A stretch of DNA of 64,000 bases from the NCBI GenBank assembly GCA_963728875.1, contig CAVSLJ010000003.1, positions 558,001 to 622,000 on the forward strand, read 5' to 3'. Position numbers and translations under genes: made by a program. The notes under the pieces were generated by a model. The model was given only the letters and a program-made list of their open reading frames with translations. It searched no databases and was not told the origin of the DNA. The stretch is from DASUPK01 sp963728875. Its GTDB lineage: Bacteria; Actinomycetota; Thermoleophilia; Solirubrobacterales; 70-9. Shown here in pieces: positions 1 to 10,412 of this stretch (within the stretch, counting starts at the first letter, position 1; the number at the start of each line of letters is the position of its first letter).

Positions 1-808
1 CGGCGAGGTCTCCGACGCCGCCGAGGAGGTGGCGCGCACCCACGACCTCACCCACCGGATCGAGGTGCGCGGCGACGACGAGCTCGGCCGCCTCGCGGCC
101 AGCTTCAACGAGATGCTGGCCGCGCTCGAGCGCTCCGAGGCGGCCCAGCGCCGGCTGGTCGCCGACGCCTCGCACGAGCTGCGCACCCCGCTCGCGACGC
201 TGCGCACCAACATCGAGACGCTCGGGCGCAGCGAGAACCTCGACCCCGAGGAGCGCAAGCGCCTGGTCGCGGACGTCACCGCAGGAGCTCGAGGAGATGA
301 CCGAGCTGGTCGGCGACGTCGTCGAGCTGGCGCGGGCGCCGGGCCAGGACGCGATCGCCCGCCAGGACGTCGCGCTCGACGAGCTCACCCGCGACGCGAT
401 CGAGCGGGCGCAGCGCCGCGCCCGCGACATGCGCTTCGCCGAGGACCTCCAGCCCAGCCTGGTCCACGCCGACGCCCAGCGGCTCGGCCGGGCGATCTCG
501 AACATGCTCGACAACGCCTGCAAGTGGAGCCCGCCCGGCGGGCACGATCGAGGTGAGGGTCGACGGCGGCCGCGTCACGGTCCGCGACCACGGCCCCGGC
601 TTCCCCGCCGGCGACCTCGACAAGGTCTTCGACCGCTTCTGGCGCGCGGACGAGGCGCGCGGCAAGCCCGGCTCCGGCCTCGGCCTGGCGATCGTGCAGC
701 GGGTCGCCGAGGAGCACGGCGGCAGCGCCGCGAGCCTCGAACGCCGAGGACGGCGGCGCCGTGGTCAGCCTCGAGCTGCCGGAGATCGACCAGACCGAAC
801 CGATCTGA
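1..808 (+). CDS. Sensor histidine kinase, 5' end outside window
   Basis: C-terminal part of a membrane two-component sensor kinase; it would autophosphorylate on His and pass phosphate to a response regulator lying upstream or unseen. Visible in order: HAMP-like segment (GDDELGRLAASFNEML), HisKA H-box (DASHELRTPL), N-box (NMLDNACKWSP), G1 (DHGPGFP), F-box (FDRFWRADEA) and G2 (GSGLGLAI). These motifs lie in three successive frames; breaks fall near 283, 541 and 738 and each is repaired by removing one base. With these repairs the product runs to TGA at 806-808. All catalytic boxes are present, so the gene is probably functional and the breaks are probably errors. The 3' end overlaps the converging PucR gene by about 44 bases. 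The sensed signal is unknown because the sensor domain is missing. Confidence 0.85.
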
Positions 809-1960
809 GCGCCAGCTCGAGCTCGAAGCGGGCGTCCGGGTCGGCCAGCTCATCGCCGAAGAGCTCGCGCAGCCGGCCGAGCCGGTAGCGGATCGTCTGC
901 GGGTGGAGGTGGAGCGCGCGGGCCATCGCGGCCGCGTTGCCGCCGTGCTGGACGAAGGCGAGGGCCGTCTCCTCCATCCGCGGCTCTGCCGGCCGGCGTG
1001 AGATCGTCGAGCGGCGCGAGCCGCGCGCCCGCAGGCGCTCGGCGAGGCCGCCGGAATCGAAGAGAAGCAGGTCGGCCAGGTGCTCCTCGGCGTAGAGCGG
1101 GCCATCGGCCTCGATCGCCCCCGCCTCGGCGGCGCGGAGGGCCGCCACGCGATCGACCAGGCGCCGGCGAGCTCCGCGCGCGGGACGGTCGGGTCCGATG
1201 GCCGCGTCTGATGTCGTGCGTCGCCTGCTCGAGCTCCGCACGGTGCGCGGTGAGGAACGAGCGCGCAGCCGATGCCGCCCACGCTCGCGACCAGCGCATC
1301 CGCCGAGAGGCGGCGGCCGACCCGCGCCAGGTCCTCCTCCGCGACGGCGAGCGGCGCGGCGCTTCGGGCCAGCCTCCAGCCCGCGGCCTGCGCCGCGGAG
1401 CGGATCTCGGCGTCGGGCGGCTGGGGATCGCGGAGGAGCAGGGCGAGCAGCTCGCGGCGGCGGCGCTGGCGCTCGCCCTCCTGCTCGCGCTGGGCCTGCG
1501 CGTAGCCCTCGACCGAGTCCGCCGAGAGCTCGTCGATGTAGGCGAAGATCGCCTCGGCGAGCAGGCCGAGCTGCTCCGGATCCGCGCCCCTGCGCCGCGC
1601 GGCGGCGCGAGACCCGGCGCCAGGCGACCCGCGCGCCCACCCGGTAGGCGGACTGGAGCGCATCGAGCGTCCGCCCCTCGCGGTGCTCGGCCCGGCCCAG
1701 CCCCACATATACGTCGCGTCCGGGCTCGCGCCCGCCCGCCGGGTCGCGAATCAGCTCCACGAACTGGCGCAGCGCCTCGGTGACGCCGGTGCGGATCGCC
1801 GACGCCGAAGGCGCCCTCCAGCGGGCGGGCGTACTCGGGCACCTCCCTGCCGATCGTCGGCGAGGATCTCCTCGGTCGCGGCGGGCAGCTCGGGCTCGAT
1901 CGCGTCGGCGAGGGCGGGCGAGAGCGCGTGCCAGGGCTCGGTCGGGGCTGTTTTTGTCAT
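765..1960 (-). CDS. PucR-family transcriptional regulator
   Basis: About 390 residues once frames are joined. The C-terminal helix-turn-helix of the PucR/CdaR family is clear (MEETALAFVQHGGNAAAMAR followed by LHLHPQTIRYRLGRL); the middle resembles the GGDEF-like linker of these regulators. The start is ATG at 1960 (MTKTAPTEPWHALSP). At least six frame breaks lie between 1000 and 1860, nearly all repaired by deleting one base. PucR proteins usually regulate a neighbouring catabolic gene or transporter; here the divergent neighbour is a fatty acid desaturase 77 bases away, so control of membrane lipid composition is possible but unproven. The family call is firm, the target is not. Confidence 0.8.
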
Positions 1961-2037
1961 CTGATTGACAAGAAAACGGTGGAAGAGTTGGGTTTCAGGC
2001 TAACTCTTTGTGGCTCGTCCTGCCTACGCTGACCCTC

Positions 2038-2963
2038 ATGACGCGTGTCAGCAAGATCGTCAACCTCGGCGCCATGGTGGTGCCCTTCGCGGCCACCGTC
2101 GCGGCGATCGTCCTGCTCTGGGGCAGCCTGGTGAGCTGGCACGACCTGGCGCTGCTGGCGGTCATGTACTTCGTCACGGCGGCCGGGATCACGGTCGGCT
2201 TCCACCGCATGCTCACCCACCGCTCCTTCCGGACCCACAAGCCGACCGAGTACGCCTTCGCGGCCTTCGGCTCGATGGCCGTGCAGGGCCCGGTGATCGC
2301 CTGGGTCGCCGACCACCGCAAGCACCACGCGCACACCGACGTCGAGGGCGACCCGCACAGCCCGCACGTCGGGCACGGCGACGGCGTGATGGGGGTCCTG
2401 CGCGGCCTCTGGCACGCCCACATGGGCTGGCTGCTCTCCGAGCACGGCCGGGCCGACTGGAAGCGATACGCGCCCGACCTCTACGAGGACCCGGGCATGC
2501 GCCTGATCAACCGGCGTTTCGTCGTCGCTGGTCTTGCTCGGCCTCGCCATCCCCGCGGTGGCCGGCTATCTGCTCACCGGCACCCTGCTCGGCGCCGCGA
2601 CCGGACTGCTCTGGGGCGGCCTGGTCCGCGTCTTCTTCGTCCACCACGTCACCTGGAGCGTCAACTCGATCTGCCACTTCCTGGGATCCCGCCGCTTCGA
2701 GGTGGACGACCAGTCCACGAACGTCTTCTGGCTCGCCCTTCCCTCGCTCGGCGAGTCCTGGCACCACAACCACCACGCCTTCCCCCGCTCCGCGGTGCAT
2801 GGCCTGCGCCGCTGGGAGCTCGACCCCTCGGCCCTCTTGATCGCGGGCGATGGAGCGGGTCGGGCTCGCCTGGAACGTGATCCGGATCGCGCCGGAGCGC
2901 CAGGCGGCTAAGGCGATCGGCTCCGCCCGTGCCTCGGGCGCCGAAGCTCAAGCCGCTTCTTAG
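2038..2963 (+). CDS. Fatty acid (acyl-CoA) desaturase
   Basis: Membrane diiron desaturase that introduces a double bond, typically delta-9, into acyl chains. The three histidine boxes are present: HRMLTH after the second membrane segment, HRKHH in DHRKHHAHTD, and HNHHAFP near the C-terminus. Hydrophobic segments flank them as in the OLE1/DesA3-type family. The start is taken at ATG 2038 (MTRVSKIVNLGA). Two +1 breaks (about 2523 and 2848) split the sequence; after repair the product ends at TAG 2961-2963, about 307 residues, normal for the family. It is divergent from the PucR-type regulator, which may control it. Confidence 0.85.
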
Positions 2964-3048
2964 CCCGGTCTCAGCCTCCTCTCATACCCGGCTGGCTTGA
3001 TGGTCCTCAAGCCCGGTTGATCCGGGAAGCGACGGACAGGAGTGGATG

Positions 3049-3584
3049 ATGAAGGAGAAGAGGAAGAGAGGGCTGACCATCAGGCTCGGACCCGCTCGGG
3101 CTGTCCCTGCTGGCGGCGGCGATCACGGCGGTCGGCGTGGCCGCCGTCTCGCTGGCGGACAGCGGCAGCGGCAATGCGAGCAAGGGAAGCGGCTCGGCGA
3201 CCTTCTCGGCGCCGGGGCCGCGCGGCGGCGTCGGCGTGATGACGTTCCGCGGTCCCAACCTCTCTGCCGCGGACAGGCAGAAGATGGAGGAGTTCCGGAA
3301 GTGCATGGAGGACAACGGCGCCCCGGCGCCTCCGGATCCGGGCAAGATTGACCGCGAGCAATCCGCCGAAGCCGCCGAGCGCGGCCGACCGGGAGAAGAT
3401 CCAGAAGGCCTATGAGGCCTGCAAGGACAAGCTCCCGACCGACATGCAGCACGCCGGACCTCCCGGCATCGCCAGGTTCAAGTGCGGTCCGCCTCCGGGC
3501 GCGCCGGCGCCGGGCAAGGAGCAGGGACAGAACCAGGACCAGAGCAACGACTCGGGCACCAGCTCGAGCGGCTCGAGCTCCTGA
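3049..3584 (+). CDS. Small secreted or membrane-anchored protein with duplicated Cys motif
   Basis: About 178 residues. A basic N-terminus (MKEKRKRG) and a hydrophobic stretch (GLSLLAAAITAVGVAAVS) look like a signal peptide or anchor. The mature part holds two similar segments, SAADRQKMEEFRKCMEDNG and SAADREKIQKAYEACKDKL, each with one Cys, then a Pro-rich and Ser/Gln-rich tail with a further Cys. The repeat recalls small actinobacterial exported proteins with a CMxxNG motif, but I assign no function. A ribosome site (aggag, 3038-3042) favours ATG 3049 over 3046. Breaks near 3093 and 3360 each add one base. Confidence 0.6.
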
Positions 3585-3685
3585 CCAAGACTCGTCCGAA
3601 CACACAACACGGCGTCACCCTGACGCCTCCATAGATCCCCCCAGCGAGCGGGCCCCTCTGAGCGGGGCCCGTTCGTATTCTCGGG

Positions 3686-3784
3686 ACGGCTTCGCCATAA
3701 GATCGCGGCCACAAGCGGCCGCCCCACATAAGTCGCTCCGGCCTTCGGCCTTCGCTCCAAAGTGGAGCGGCCTGGTGGCCGCTA
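3686..3784. repeat. Dispersed palindromic repeat, copy 1 (long form)
   Basis: The first 37 bases (3686-3722) match 21443-21479, 48090-48126 and 26157-26193 without gaps. The core carries the stem GCGGCC-ACAAGC-GGCCGC. This copy and the one at 21443 share a further 60-base extension that contains CTCCA-aag-TGGAG. The element lies between convergent genes and ends on the stop codon (cta, 3782-3784) of the minus-strand SnoaL-like gene. It could serve as a bidirectional terminator or be a REP-like mobile palindrome. Confidence 0.75.
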
Positions 3785-4243
3785 CACGGGCAGATCCACC
3801 GACTCCAGCGCCGCGGAGATCTCCGAGTAGGCCGTGACGCTCGCGACCTTGCGGTCGCGCTGCTCCAGGACGTGGGCGAGCGGGACGTCGAGCTCGTCGC
3901 CGCTCTCCTTCTCGGTGATCTGGAGGCGGCCGAGGACGACCCAGCGGCCGTCGGCGGCGGCGCGCAGGCCCTCGGGCTTGAAGCGTCGGCCTCGAAGAGC
4001 TCCTCCATGTCGCCGCGCCAGTTCTTGAAGCCGCGCACGCCCTTGTAGGTCTTGCCGTCGATGAAGACGGTCTCCATGCGGATCTGGAAGTCCGGATGCA
4101 GCAGAGCCTCAAGTCCAGCGCCGCCACGGTCGAATCTCGTCATATATGCGCCTCACCGCATCCAGCGCAGAGCCGGTGTCGGCCTCCTCCATCGCCGCGT
4201 TGAATTGACGCTCGAGCGTCTCGACGTCGTGCTGGTCGTACAT
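3782..4243 (-). CDS. SnoaL-like / NTF2-fold protein
   Basis: About 153 residues of the cone-shaped NTF2/SnoaL fold, found in polyketide cyclases, isomerases and many small-molecule binding proteins. After frame joining it reads MYDQHDVETLERQFNAAMEE at the start, then VRRIYDEFDRGG, LEALLHPDFQIR and a C-terminal beta-rich half ending ESVDLPV. Breaks lie near 4132 (one extra base) and 3990 (one base missing). ATG 4243 is chosen because the N-terminal helix matches the family start. No catalytic residues are diagnostic, so the substrate is unknown. Confidence 0.65.
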
Positions 4244-4338
4244 TTGCTGGCCCTCAGTATTTCCCCAGTAGTGCGGATGACGCCGCGCGGTCGCCCGGGG
4301 AAGCTATCGGAGCCATCGCGAAGGGAACTTCCAGCGTG

Positions 4339-6751
4339 ATGTGGGAGAGAGCGCCGGCGGAGGCCGGCGACGTCGCGAGCAGGAAATCCGGAGCCGGCTC
4401 GACTCGATCGGAGGTCGGTCTCTGGCTCTCGGTCATCGTCTGCCTCGGCGCGGGCGCCTACGCGCTGCACACCTGGGGCGGGCCCCACCGCGATCCTGAT
4501 CGTCGCCGCGAGCGTCGTCGGGCTGCTCAGCGTCGCCCCTGATCCTGGCGCTGCCCGGCGAGCGGATCGTCCGCAGCCGGTACTCCGACCTCTTCTTCGT
4601 CGCCTGGTCGTTCGCGGACATCCTGCTGATCGCGACGATCGCCGGGCTGGACGGGGGATCGACCAGCCCCTTCATCCTGCTGCTGGTCCTCCCCTTCCTG
4701 TTCGCCTCACTCTCCTACCCGCCGCGCGCGATCGCGGCGGTTGGGTTCATGGACCTGACGGCCCTCTTCGTCCTCGCGTTCGCCGTCGGAGGCGGCCTGC
4801 CGCTCGGCGGCTTCGGCCTGTTCGCGATGGTCTGCGTCGGCCTGATGGGCACCTGGGAGGCTCACAACCTGGCGAGGCAGCGCAACGCGCTCAGCGAGAC
4901 GGCCGCGGCGCGAGCCCGCAGCGAGGAGACGAGTCGCCAGCTGACCCGCCAGCAGACGGCGGTGGCGCAGCTTCGGGCAGCTCGCCCTGGAGGGGACGGA
5001 CATCGACGCGCTCACCGATGAGGCGACGGCCCTGATGAAACGGGTGCTCGACCTCGACATCGGGGGCGTCCTGAAGCTGCTGCCCGGCGGCGATGAGCTT
5101 CTGCTGATCTCGGCCGTCGGGCTCCCCGAGGGGGACGTCGGCAAGGTGCGGGTGCCGACCGGACACCAGTCCCAGTCCGGATACGCGCTCGCCACCGGCC
5201 TGCCGATCGTGGTCGACGACTGGCGAACGGAGAATCGCTTCCGGGAGTCGAAGCTGCAGGCGGACGCGGGGATGCGCAGCGCCGCAATCGTCCTGATTCG
5301 CGCGAAGGGAGACCCCTACGGCGTGCTCGGGGTCGGATCCCGCATCGCTCGCAAGTTCAGCCAGGACGACGTCTCCTTCATGCAGGCGATCGCGAACGTC
5401 CTCGCCAACGCAATCGAGCGGCGCCGCACCGAGGAGCGGACCCAGCACGAGGCGCTCCACGACCCGCTCACCGGCCTGCCGAACCGCAACCTCTTCCTCG
5501 ACCGGCTGCAGCACGCCCTCTCGGTCGCCGCCCGGCGCCGGACCTCGATCGCGGTCCTCTTCCTCGACCTCGACCAGTTCAAGCTCGTCAACGACAGCCT
5601 CGGGCACGCCGCCGGCGACGAGCTGCTCGGCGGCGGTCGCCCCGCGGATCGAGCAGGCACTGCGCCCGGGCGACACCGTGGCGCGCTTCGGCGGCGACGA
5701 GTTCGCCGTCCTCGCGGAGGACATCGGCAATGAGCGCGGCGCGACCCGGATCGCCGAGCGCATCGCGGAGGCACTGGCCCGCCCGTTCGTCCTGCGCGAG
5801 CGCGAGCACTTCGTCAGCGCCAGCGTCGGCATCGCCATCGGCGACGGCCACGAGGCGCCCGAGGCCCTGATCCGCGACGCCGACTCCGCCCTCTACCGCG
5901 CCAAGGAGCGCGGCCGCGGCGGCTACGAGATCTTCGACGAGGTCATGCGCTCCCGCGTGATCGAGCACATGCAGATCGAGAACGACCTGCGGCGCGCGAT
6001 CCAGCGCCAGGAGCTCGAGCTCCACTACCAGCCCGTGATCAAGCTCAGCGACGGCTCGATCGTCGCGCTGGAGGCGCTGCTGCGCTGGAACCATCCCGCG
6101 CGCGGGCTGATCGGCCCCCTCGGCTTCATCCCGGTCGCGGAGGAGTCCCGCCTGATCGTGCCGATCGGGCGCTGGGTGATCGAGCAGGCCTGCCGCCAGG
6201 CGGCGACCTGGCAGGAGCTGCACCCGGACTCCGCGCCGGTCTCGGTCGCGGTCAACCTCTCCGCGCGGCAGATCGCCGACCCGGATCTCCTCTCCCACAT
6301 CGAGGGATCGGTGCGGGCGAACCGGATCGACCCATCGAGCCTCTGGCTGGAGCTGACCGAAACGACCCTGCTCGACGACACCGCCTTCGTCGAGCGCACC
6401 CTCGAGTCGCTGAAGGGTCTCGGCGTCCGTCTCGTCCTGGACGACTTCGGGGTCGGCTTCTCCTCGCTCGGCTACCTGAAGCGCCTGCCGCTCTCGATGA
6501 TCAAGCTCGACCGCAGCTTCGTGGAGAACCTCACCGAGGGCTCGCACGACGCCGCGATCGTCCGCGCGGTCAACGAGATGGCCGACACCATCGGCATCGG
6601 CGTGGTCGCCGAGGGCGTGGAGACCGAAGAGCAGGTGCAGATGGCGAGCGCGCTCGGCTGCGGCTTCGCCCAGGGCTTCCACTTCTCGGAGCCGGTGCCG
6701 GTCTCGCACGTCGAGGCCCTGCTCGAGCAGCCGATGCCCTCCATTCGCTGA
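4339..6751 (+). CDS. Membrane GAF-GGDEF-EAL protein (cyclic di-GMP turnover)
   Basis: About 800 residues. Several N-terminal membrane helices (VGLWLSVIVCLGAGAY; LLVLPFLFASLSYPP; FVLAFAVGGGLPLGG) precede a coiled segment, a GAF-like domain (from about VLDLDIGGVLKLLPGG), GGDEF and EAL domains. The GGDEF signature FGGDEFAVL and the EAL signature EALLRW are intact, as are DDFGVGFSSL, KLDRSFV and VAEGVET, so both diguanylate cyclase and phosphodiesterase activity are possible. Breaks near 4490, 4535, 4977 and 5627 are each +1; from 5678 to the TGA at 6751 the gene is clean. The start is ATG 4339 or the GTG 3 bases earlier. Confidence 0.85.
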
Positions 6752-6768
6752 TCCGCGAAACTGACCCG

Positions 6769-7197
6769 GTGGCAAGCCCCGGCTTCTTCGAGCGGACCCT
6801 GGCGAGGGCCCGTGCACGCACCCTGGATGAGCGTCTGCTCGCGGGCGCGCGTCCCGAGGAGAGCCGCCTGACCATGGCCCGGAGCGCCGAGCTCCTCGAG
6901 CCCCACAACCGGTCAGAGGTGGCCGGGGCGTTGAGGGACATGCTGGACGCGGCGGAGCACGCCAGGCGGAATTACCTGAGGGCTCAGCTCACCCTCAGGG
7001 AGTTCGACCTGGTGAAGGCCAGAACGCAGATCAGGGACCTCGCCGACGCGCTCGAGGGGAACGCGCCGGCCAACCCGCGAGGCGTGATCCTGGCGGATCG
7101 GCTGGTACGCGACGGCAACTCGCCGATGTACTGGCCGTCCGAGGAGAGCGTCGAGGCGGCGGTGAGGGAGGCGCGCGCCGCGCTCGATCTCAGCTAG
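6769..7197 (+). CDS. Hypothetical protein, helical
   Basis: 142 residues, uninterrupted, GTG start 17 bases after the GGDEF-EAL stop, so likely co-transcribed. The protein is hydrophilic and mainly helical (VAGALRDMLDAAEHARRNYL), without membrane segments or known motifs. Its closest visible partner is the upstream c-di-GMP protein. A later ATG (6871) is an alternative start. I do not recognise the family. Confidence 0.6.
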   Translation: MASPGFFERTLARARARTLDERLLAGARPEESRLTMARSAELLEPHNRSEVAGALRDMLDAAEHARRNYLRAQLTLREFDLVKARTQIRDLADALEGNAPANPRGVILADRLVRDGNSPMYWPSEESVEAAVREARAALDLS

Positions 7198-7254
7198 TTC
7201 CCTGCCCCTCGGCGAGTACCATGTCTTGACCTCAGTTGTCCGAAGGGGGAACGC

Positions 7255-7643
7255 ATGTCGGCAACTCCAAGCGCAGATATTCCGCAGTTCGAGATCGACT
7301 CGGGGCCCGGCCCGGACGACGTGTATTTGGTCCGCGTCAGCGGGCGAGGTCGACATGTCGCATGAGGACGAGCTGCGGGGCGAGCTCCGCAACGCCGTCG
7401 CCGCCGGCTCCAATGGGATCGTGGTCGACCTGACCGAGTGCGAGTTCATCGACTCCAGCGGCGTCCGCGCCCTGCTGCTCTCCCGCGAGGCCCAGAACTC
7501 CGAGGAGGAGGAGGACTCCGAGCACCTGGCCGTCGCGGCCTCCAGCGAGCAGATCCTCCGCATCCTCTGGCGTGATGGGCATCGACCGGGTGATCCCGAT
7601 CCGGCCGACGGTCGAGGAAGCCGCGGCCGCGATCACCGGCTGA
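7255..7643 (+). CDS. STAS-domain anti-sigma factor antagonist
   Basis: About 129 residues after removing one base near 7350 and one near 7572. The STAS fold is recognisable: VYLVRVSGEVDMSHEDELR, VVDLTECEFIDSSGVRALLL and a C-terminal helix ending AAAAITG. DSSGV holds the serine normally phosphorylated by an anti-sigma kinase in SpoIIAA/RsbV proteins. The inserted acidic stretch NSEEEEDSEH is unusual. It starts 57 bases after the hypothetical gene and is followed 9 bases later by the CBS/DUF294 gene, so it may belong to that regulatory module. Confidence 0.75.
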
Positions 7644-7652
7644 CCCAGGCGA

Positions 7653-9542
7653 ATGCACGACATCGCCGAGTTCCTGGGGGGGCGCGATCCCTTCAGCGGG
7701 CTCGACGAAGCGGCCCTCGAGGCGATCGCATCGAGGACCGAGGTCGAGTTCTTCCCGGCCGGGACGATGATCGTTCCCCAGGGGCGCCTCTCGCAGGACC
7801 GGATCAGGGTGATCAGGCGGGGCTCCGTCGAGCTGGTCGACCGCGACGCGGTCGTCGACCTGCTCGGCCGAGGGCGAGATGTTCGGGCACCCGTCGGTCC
7901 TCTCCGGCCTGCCGGCGAAGTACGGGGCCAGGGCCCGTGAGGACACCCTCTGCTACTCACTGCCGGCCGAGGAGGTGATCCCCCTCCTCGGCCGCCCCTC
8001 GAGCCTGCGCTTCCTCACCCGCTCGCTGCTGGCGCCAACCGGGCGGGCCGCGGGAAACGAGGTCGCGCCTCCCAGCCCCGAGGTCGCCCAGCAGCCGGCG
8101 GCAGCCCTGGTGCGCCGCCCGCCGGTCGATCTGCCGGCCCGAGACGAGCCTGCGCGAGGCCGCTCGGCTGATGAACGCGGAGGAAATGAGCTTCGTCCTG
8201 GTCGAGCTCGGCGACGCCGGCTTCGGGATCGTCACCGACCGCGACCTGCGCGCGGGCGTGGTGGCCGGCCCGCTCTCGCCGGACGATCCGGTGAGGGAGG
8301 CCATGACCACGCCCGTCATCGGCGTCGGGGCCGACCAGACGGGCGCGGACGTGATGCTGGCGATGCTCGACAACGACATCCGGCACGTCCCCGTCTTCTC
8401 GGCGCGATCCGAGGTGCTCGGCGTGATCGTCGGGATCGACCTCGTGGCCGCGGAGACCAGCTCGCCCTTCGTGTTGCGCCGGGGCATCGCCAGGGCGAAG
8501 AACAAGCGGGAGTTGAGCGAGGCCGCCGGGCCGCCTGCGCTCGACCGTGATCGCGCTGCGGCGGGCCGAGCTCGCGCCGCCACAGATCAGCGAGGTGATC
8601 TCCGCGGTCGCGGACGCGCCTGATCGTGCGGATGATCGAGCTCGCGATCGAATCGCGAGGGCCCGCCGCCGGCGGAGTTCTGCTGGATGTCGCTCGGCAG
8701 CCACGGCCGGCGGGAGCCCGTCCCCTCCTCCGACGTCGACTCCGGCATGGCCTGGCGGGACGCCCCCGAGCACGACACCCTCCCCGAGGCGAGGCGTCAC
8801 CTGCGCCTCCGACCCGGACCGGCGAGTACATGCGGGGCAATCGCCGCGAGCGTCGCCGATTGCGTCCGGGTGATCGGCTGGCGTCTCGACCCACACGGGG
8901 TGACGGCTTCGGGCGCCTTCTCGGCGAGCTCGATCGAGGACTGGCGGCGAGCGATCGAGCGATGGCTCGCCCATCCCAGCGACAACCGGGTGCTGATCGC
9001 GACCTCCGATCCTGCTCGACGGCCGCGTCGTCTATGGCCCGCAGCGCGGCCTCGACGTCAAGCAGCTGCTCTTCGAGACCGGGTCGACGGGAGATCCTGG
9101 AGCGCTGGATGCTGCGGCTGGCCCTGGCCGCGAAGCCCCCGACGGGCTTCATGCACGACATCGTCGTCGAGGGCTCCGGCGAGCGGAAGGGGACGTTCGA
9201 CATCAAGCACGGCGGGCTGCTCCCGATCGTCGACCTGGCGCGCTACGCGGCGCTGCGGGCGGATGTCCGCGTCACCCCCACCCTCGAGCGGCTCCGGCGG
9301 CCGCGGCCGACGAGGGAATCCTCCAGGCGCCACCGAGGCCCGGATCCTCGAGGAGGCCTACGAGCTGTTCAGCGCGCTGCGGCTCGAGCACCAGGTCGGG
9401 CAGCTCGAACAGGGCCAGCGCGCCGGACGACCGGATCGACCCGAAGCGGCTCGACCCGCTCACCCGGCGATACCTGCGCGACGCCTTCCGGGAGGTCGCG
9501 GCGGTGCAGCGCTCCATGACCGGCCAGCTCTCACCGCGTTAG
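7653..9542 (+). CDS. cNMP-binding / CBS-pair / DUF294 nucleotidyltransferase-like protein
   Basis: About 620 residues. Domain order: an N-terminal cyclic-nucleotide-binding-like domain (DPFSGLDEAALEAIASRT), a CBS pair (SLREAARLMNAEEMSFVLV; VREAMTTPVIGVG), the DUF294 nucleotidyltransferase-like core (SLGSHGRREPVPSSDVDSG, with the G-S and D-x-D arrangement), and the DUF294 C-terminal helical region (LFSALRLEHQVGQLEQG). Such proteins are typically encoded beside a DnaQ-like exonuclease and a solute transporter, exactly as here. About ten frame breaks occur between 7865 and 9430; most are single additions, two near 9300-9330 look like single losses. The family call is firm; the catalysed reaction is unknown. 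Confidence 0.8.
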
Positions 9543-9544
9543 CC

Positions 9545-10267
9545 GTGGGCGAACCCAGCTCAGCCGCCGCGCGGGCCTACCGGGAGACGCCGATGCCGGG
9601 CCGCGAGCACGCGCTGGCGAGAGGCGAGCTTCACCGTGGTCGACTTCGAGACGACCGGCCTCGATCACGCCGGCGACGAGATCGTCTCCTTCGCCACCGT
9701 GACGGTGAGCGGAGGGAAGGGTCAGCCTCGCGGATGCCCGCTACGAGCTGGTGCGGCCGCGCCGGATGCCGGACGCCGAGACGATCCGCATCCACGGCCT
9801 GCGCGAGGCGGATCTGGAGAAGGCCGCCCCCTTCGAGAGCACCTCGACGGCCTGCTCGAGGCGCTCACCGGGGCGGCCGATCGTCGCCCACGTCGCGCGC
9901 GGTCGAGCGTGGCTTCCTCGGAGCGGCCCTGGCGGAGCACGGACTCGAGCTGCTCAACCCGCTCGTCGACACGGCGGCGCTCGACCGCGAGCTGCGCCGG
10001 CTGCGGCGGCACGCCGCCGGCCGGAGCGCGACCCGATCGGCTCTCGGCGATGGCCCGCGAGCTCGGGCTGCCCGTCCACCGCCCGCACCACGCCGACGGC
10101 GACGCGCTCACCACCGCCCAGGCCTTCATCGCGCTGGCCACCCACCTCGAGGAGTTCGGGCCGCAGACCGTCGGGCTCGCTCGTGCGCATCTCGTGCTCC
10201 GGAGCGGGACAGGCCGTCCCTGTCGGGGCTGCTCGGCCGATTGGGCCTCGGTCGCCGCTCCGCCTAG
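9545..10267 (+). CDS. DEDDh 3'-5' exonuclease (DnaQ/PolC-epsilon-like)
   Basis: About 235 residues, GTG start two bases after the DUF294 stop. Exo I is visible as VVDFETTGLD. Exo III is HHADGDALTTAQAF with the His and Asp of the DEDDh class. Exo II (IVAHVA then VERGFLGAAL) is unusual because the common N-x-x-F-D core is replaced. It is probably an RNase/DNase or a regulator acting with the DUF294 protein rather than a replication proofreader. About six frame breaks between 9630 and 10260, mostly +1. It is the third gene of the module that precedes the APC permease. Confidence 0.75.
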   Translation: MGEPSSAAARAYRETPMPGREHALARGELHRGRLRDDRPRSRRRRDRLLRHRDGERREGSASRMPATSWCGRAGCRTPRRSASTACARRIWRRPPPSRAPRRPARGAHRGGRSSPTSRAVERGFLGAALAEHGLELLNPLVDTAALDRELRRLRRHAAGRSATRSALGDGPRARAARPPPAPRRRRRAHHRPGLHRAGHPPRGVRAADRRARSCASRAPERDRPSLSGLLGRLGLGRRSA

Positions 10268-10316
10268 ACGATCCGTACAAGATCCGGCGAACCTCCTCAA
10301 TTTGCGGAAATCGGGC

Positions 10317-10346
10317 TTGACGGATGTCCGCTTCCGCACATAGGGT
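10317..10346 (+). promoter_or_regulatory. Candidate sigma-70-type promoter of the APC permease
   Basis: TTGACG (10317-10322) and TAGGGT (10341-10346) are separated by 18 bases and lie about 70 bases upstream of the permease start. The -10 is weak, so this is a plausible but unproven promoter. Confidence 0.4.
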
Positions 10347-10367
10347 CCCGACATTCCGGCACATAGG
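10332..10367 (+). repeat. Direct repeat, possible operator
   Basis: TTCCGCACATAGG (10332-10344) recurs as TTCCGGCACATAGG (10354-10367), 22 bases apart, overlapping and just downstream of the candidate -10. Two turns of the helix between copies would suit a dimeric regulator. Confidence 0.45.
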
Positions 10368-10412
10368 CTCGACCGCAAGGAAGTGACCGGGCCGCGACGG
10401 AGGGAGAAGAGT

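Noticed and set aside
385..1842. Long overlapping frames on both strands across the PucR gene
   Set aside because: They are GC-driven shadow frames. Only the composite of three minus-strand frames carries PucR motifs.
1961..2037. TTGACA at 1965-1970 as a -35 box
   Set aside because: No acceptable -10 lies 16-18 bases downstream, so I do not call a promoter.
1957..2550. Antisense frame of about 200 codons opposite the desaturase
   Set aside because: It mirrors the desaturase codons and has no recognisable motif; the plus strand has three His boxes.
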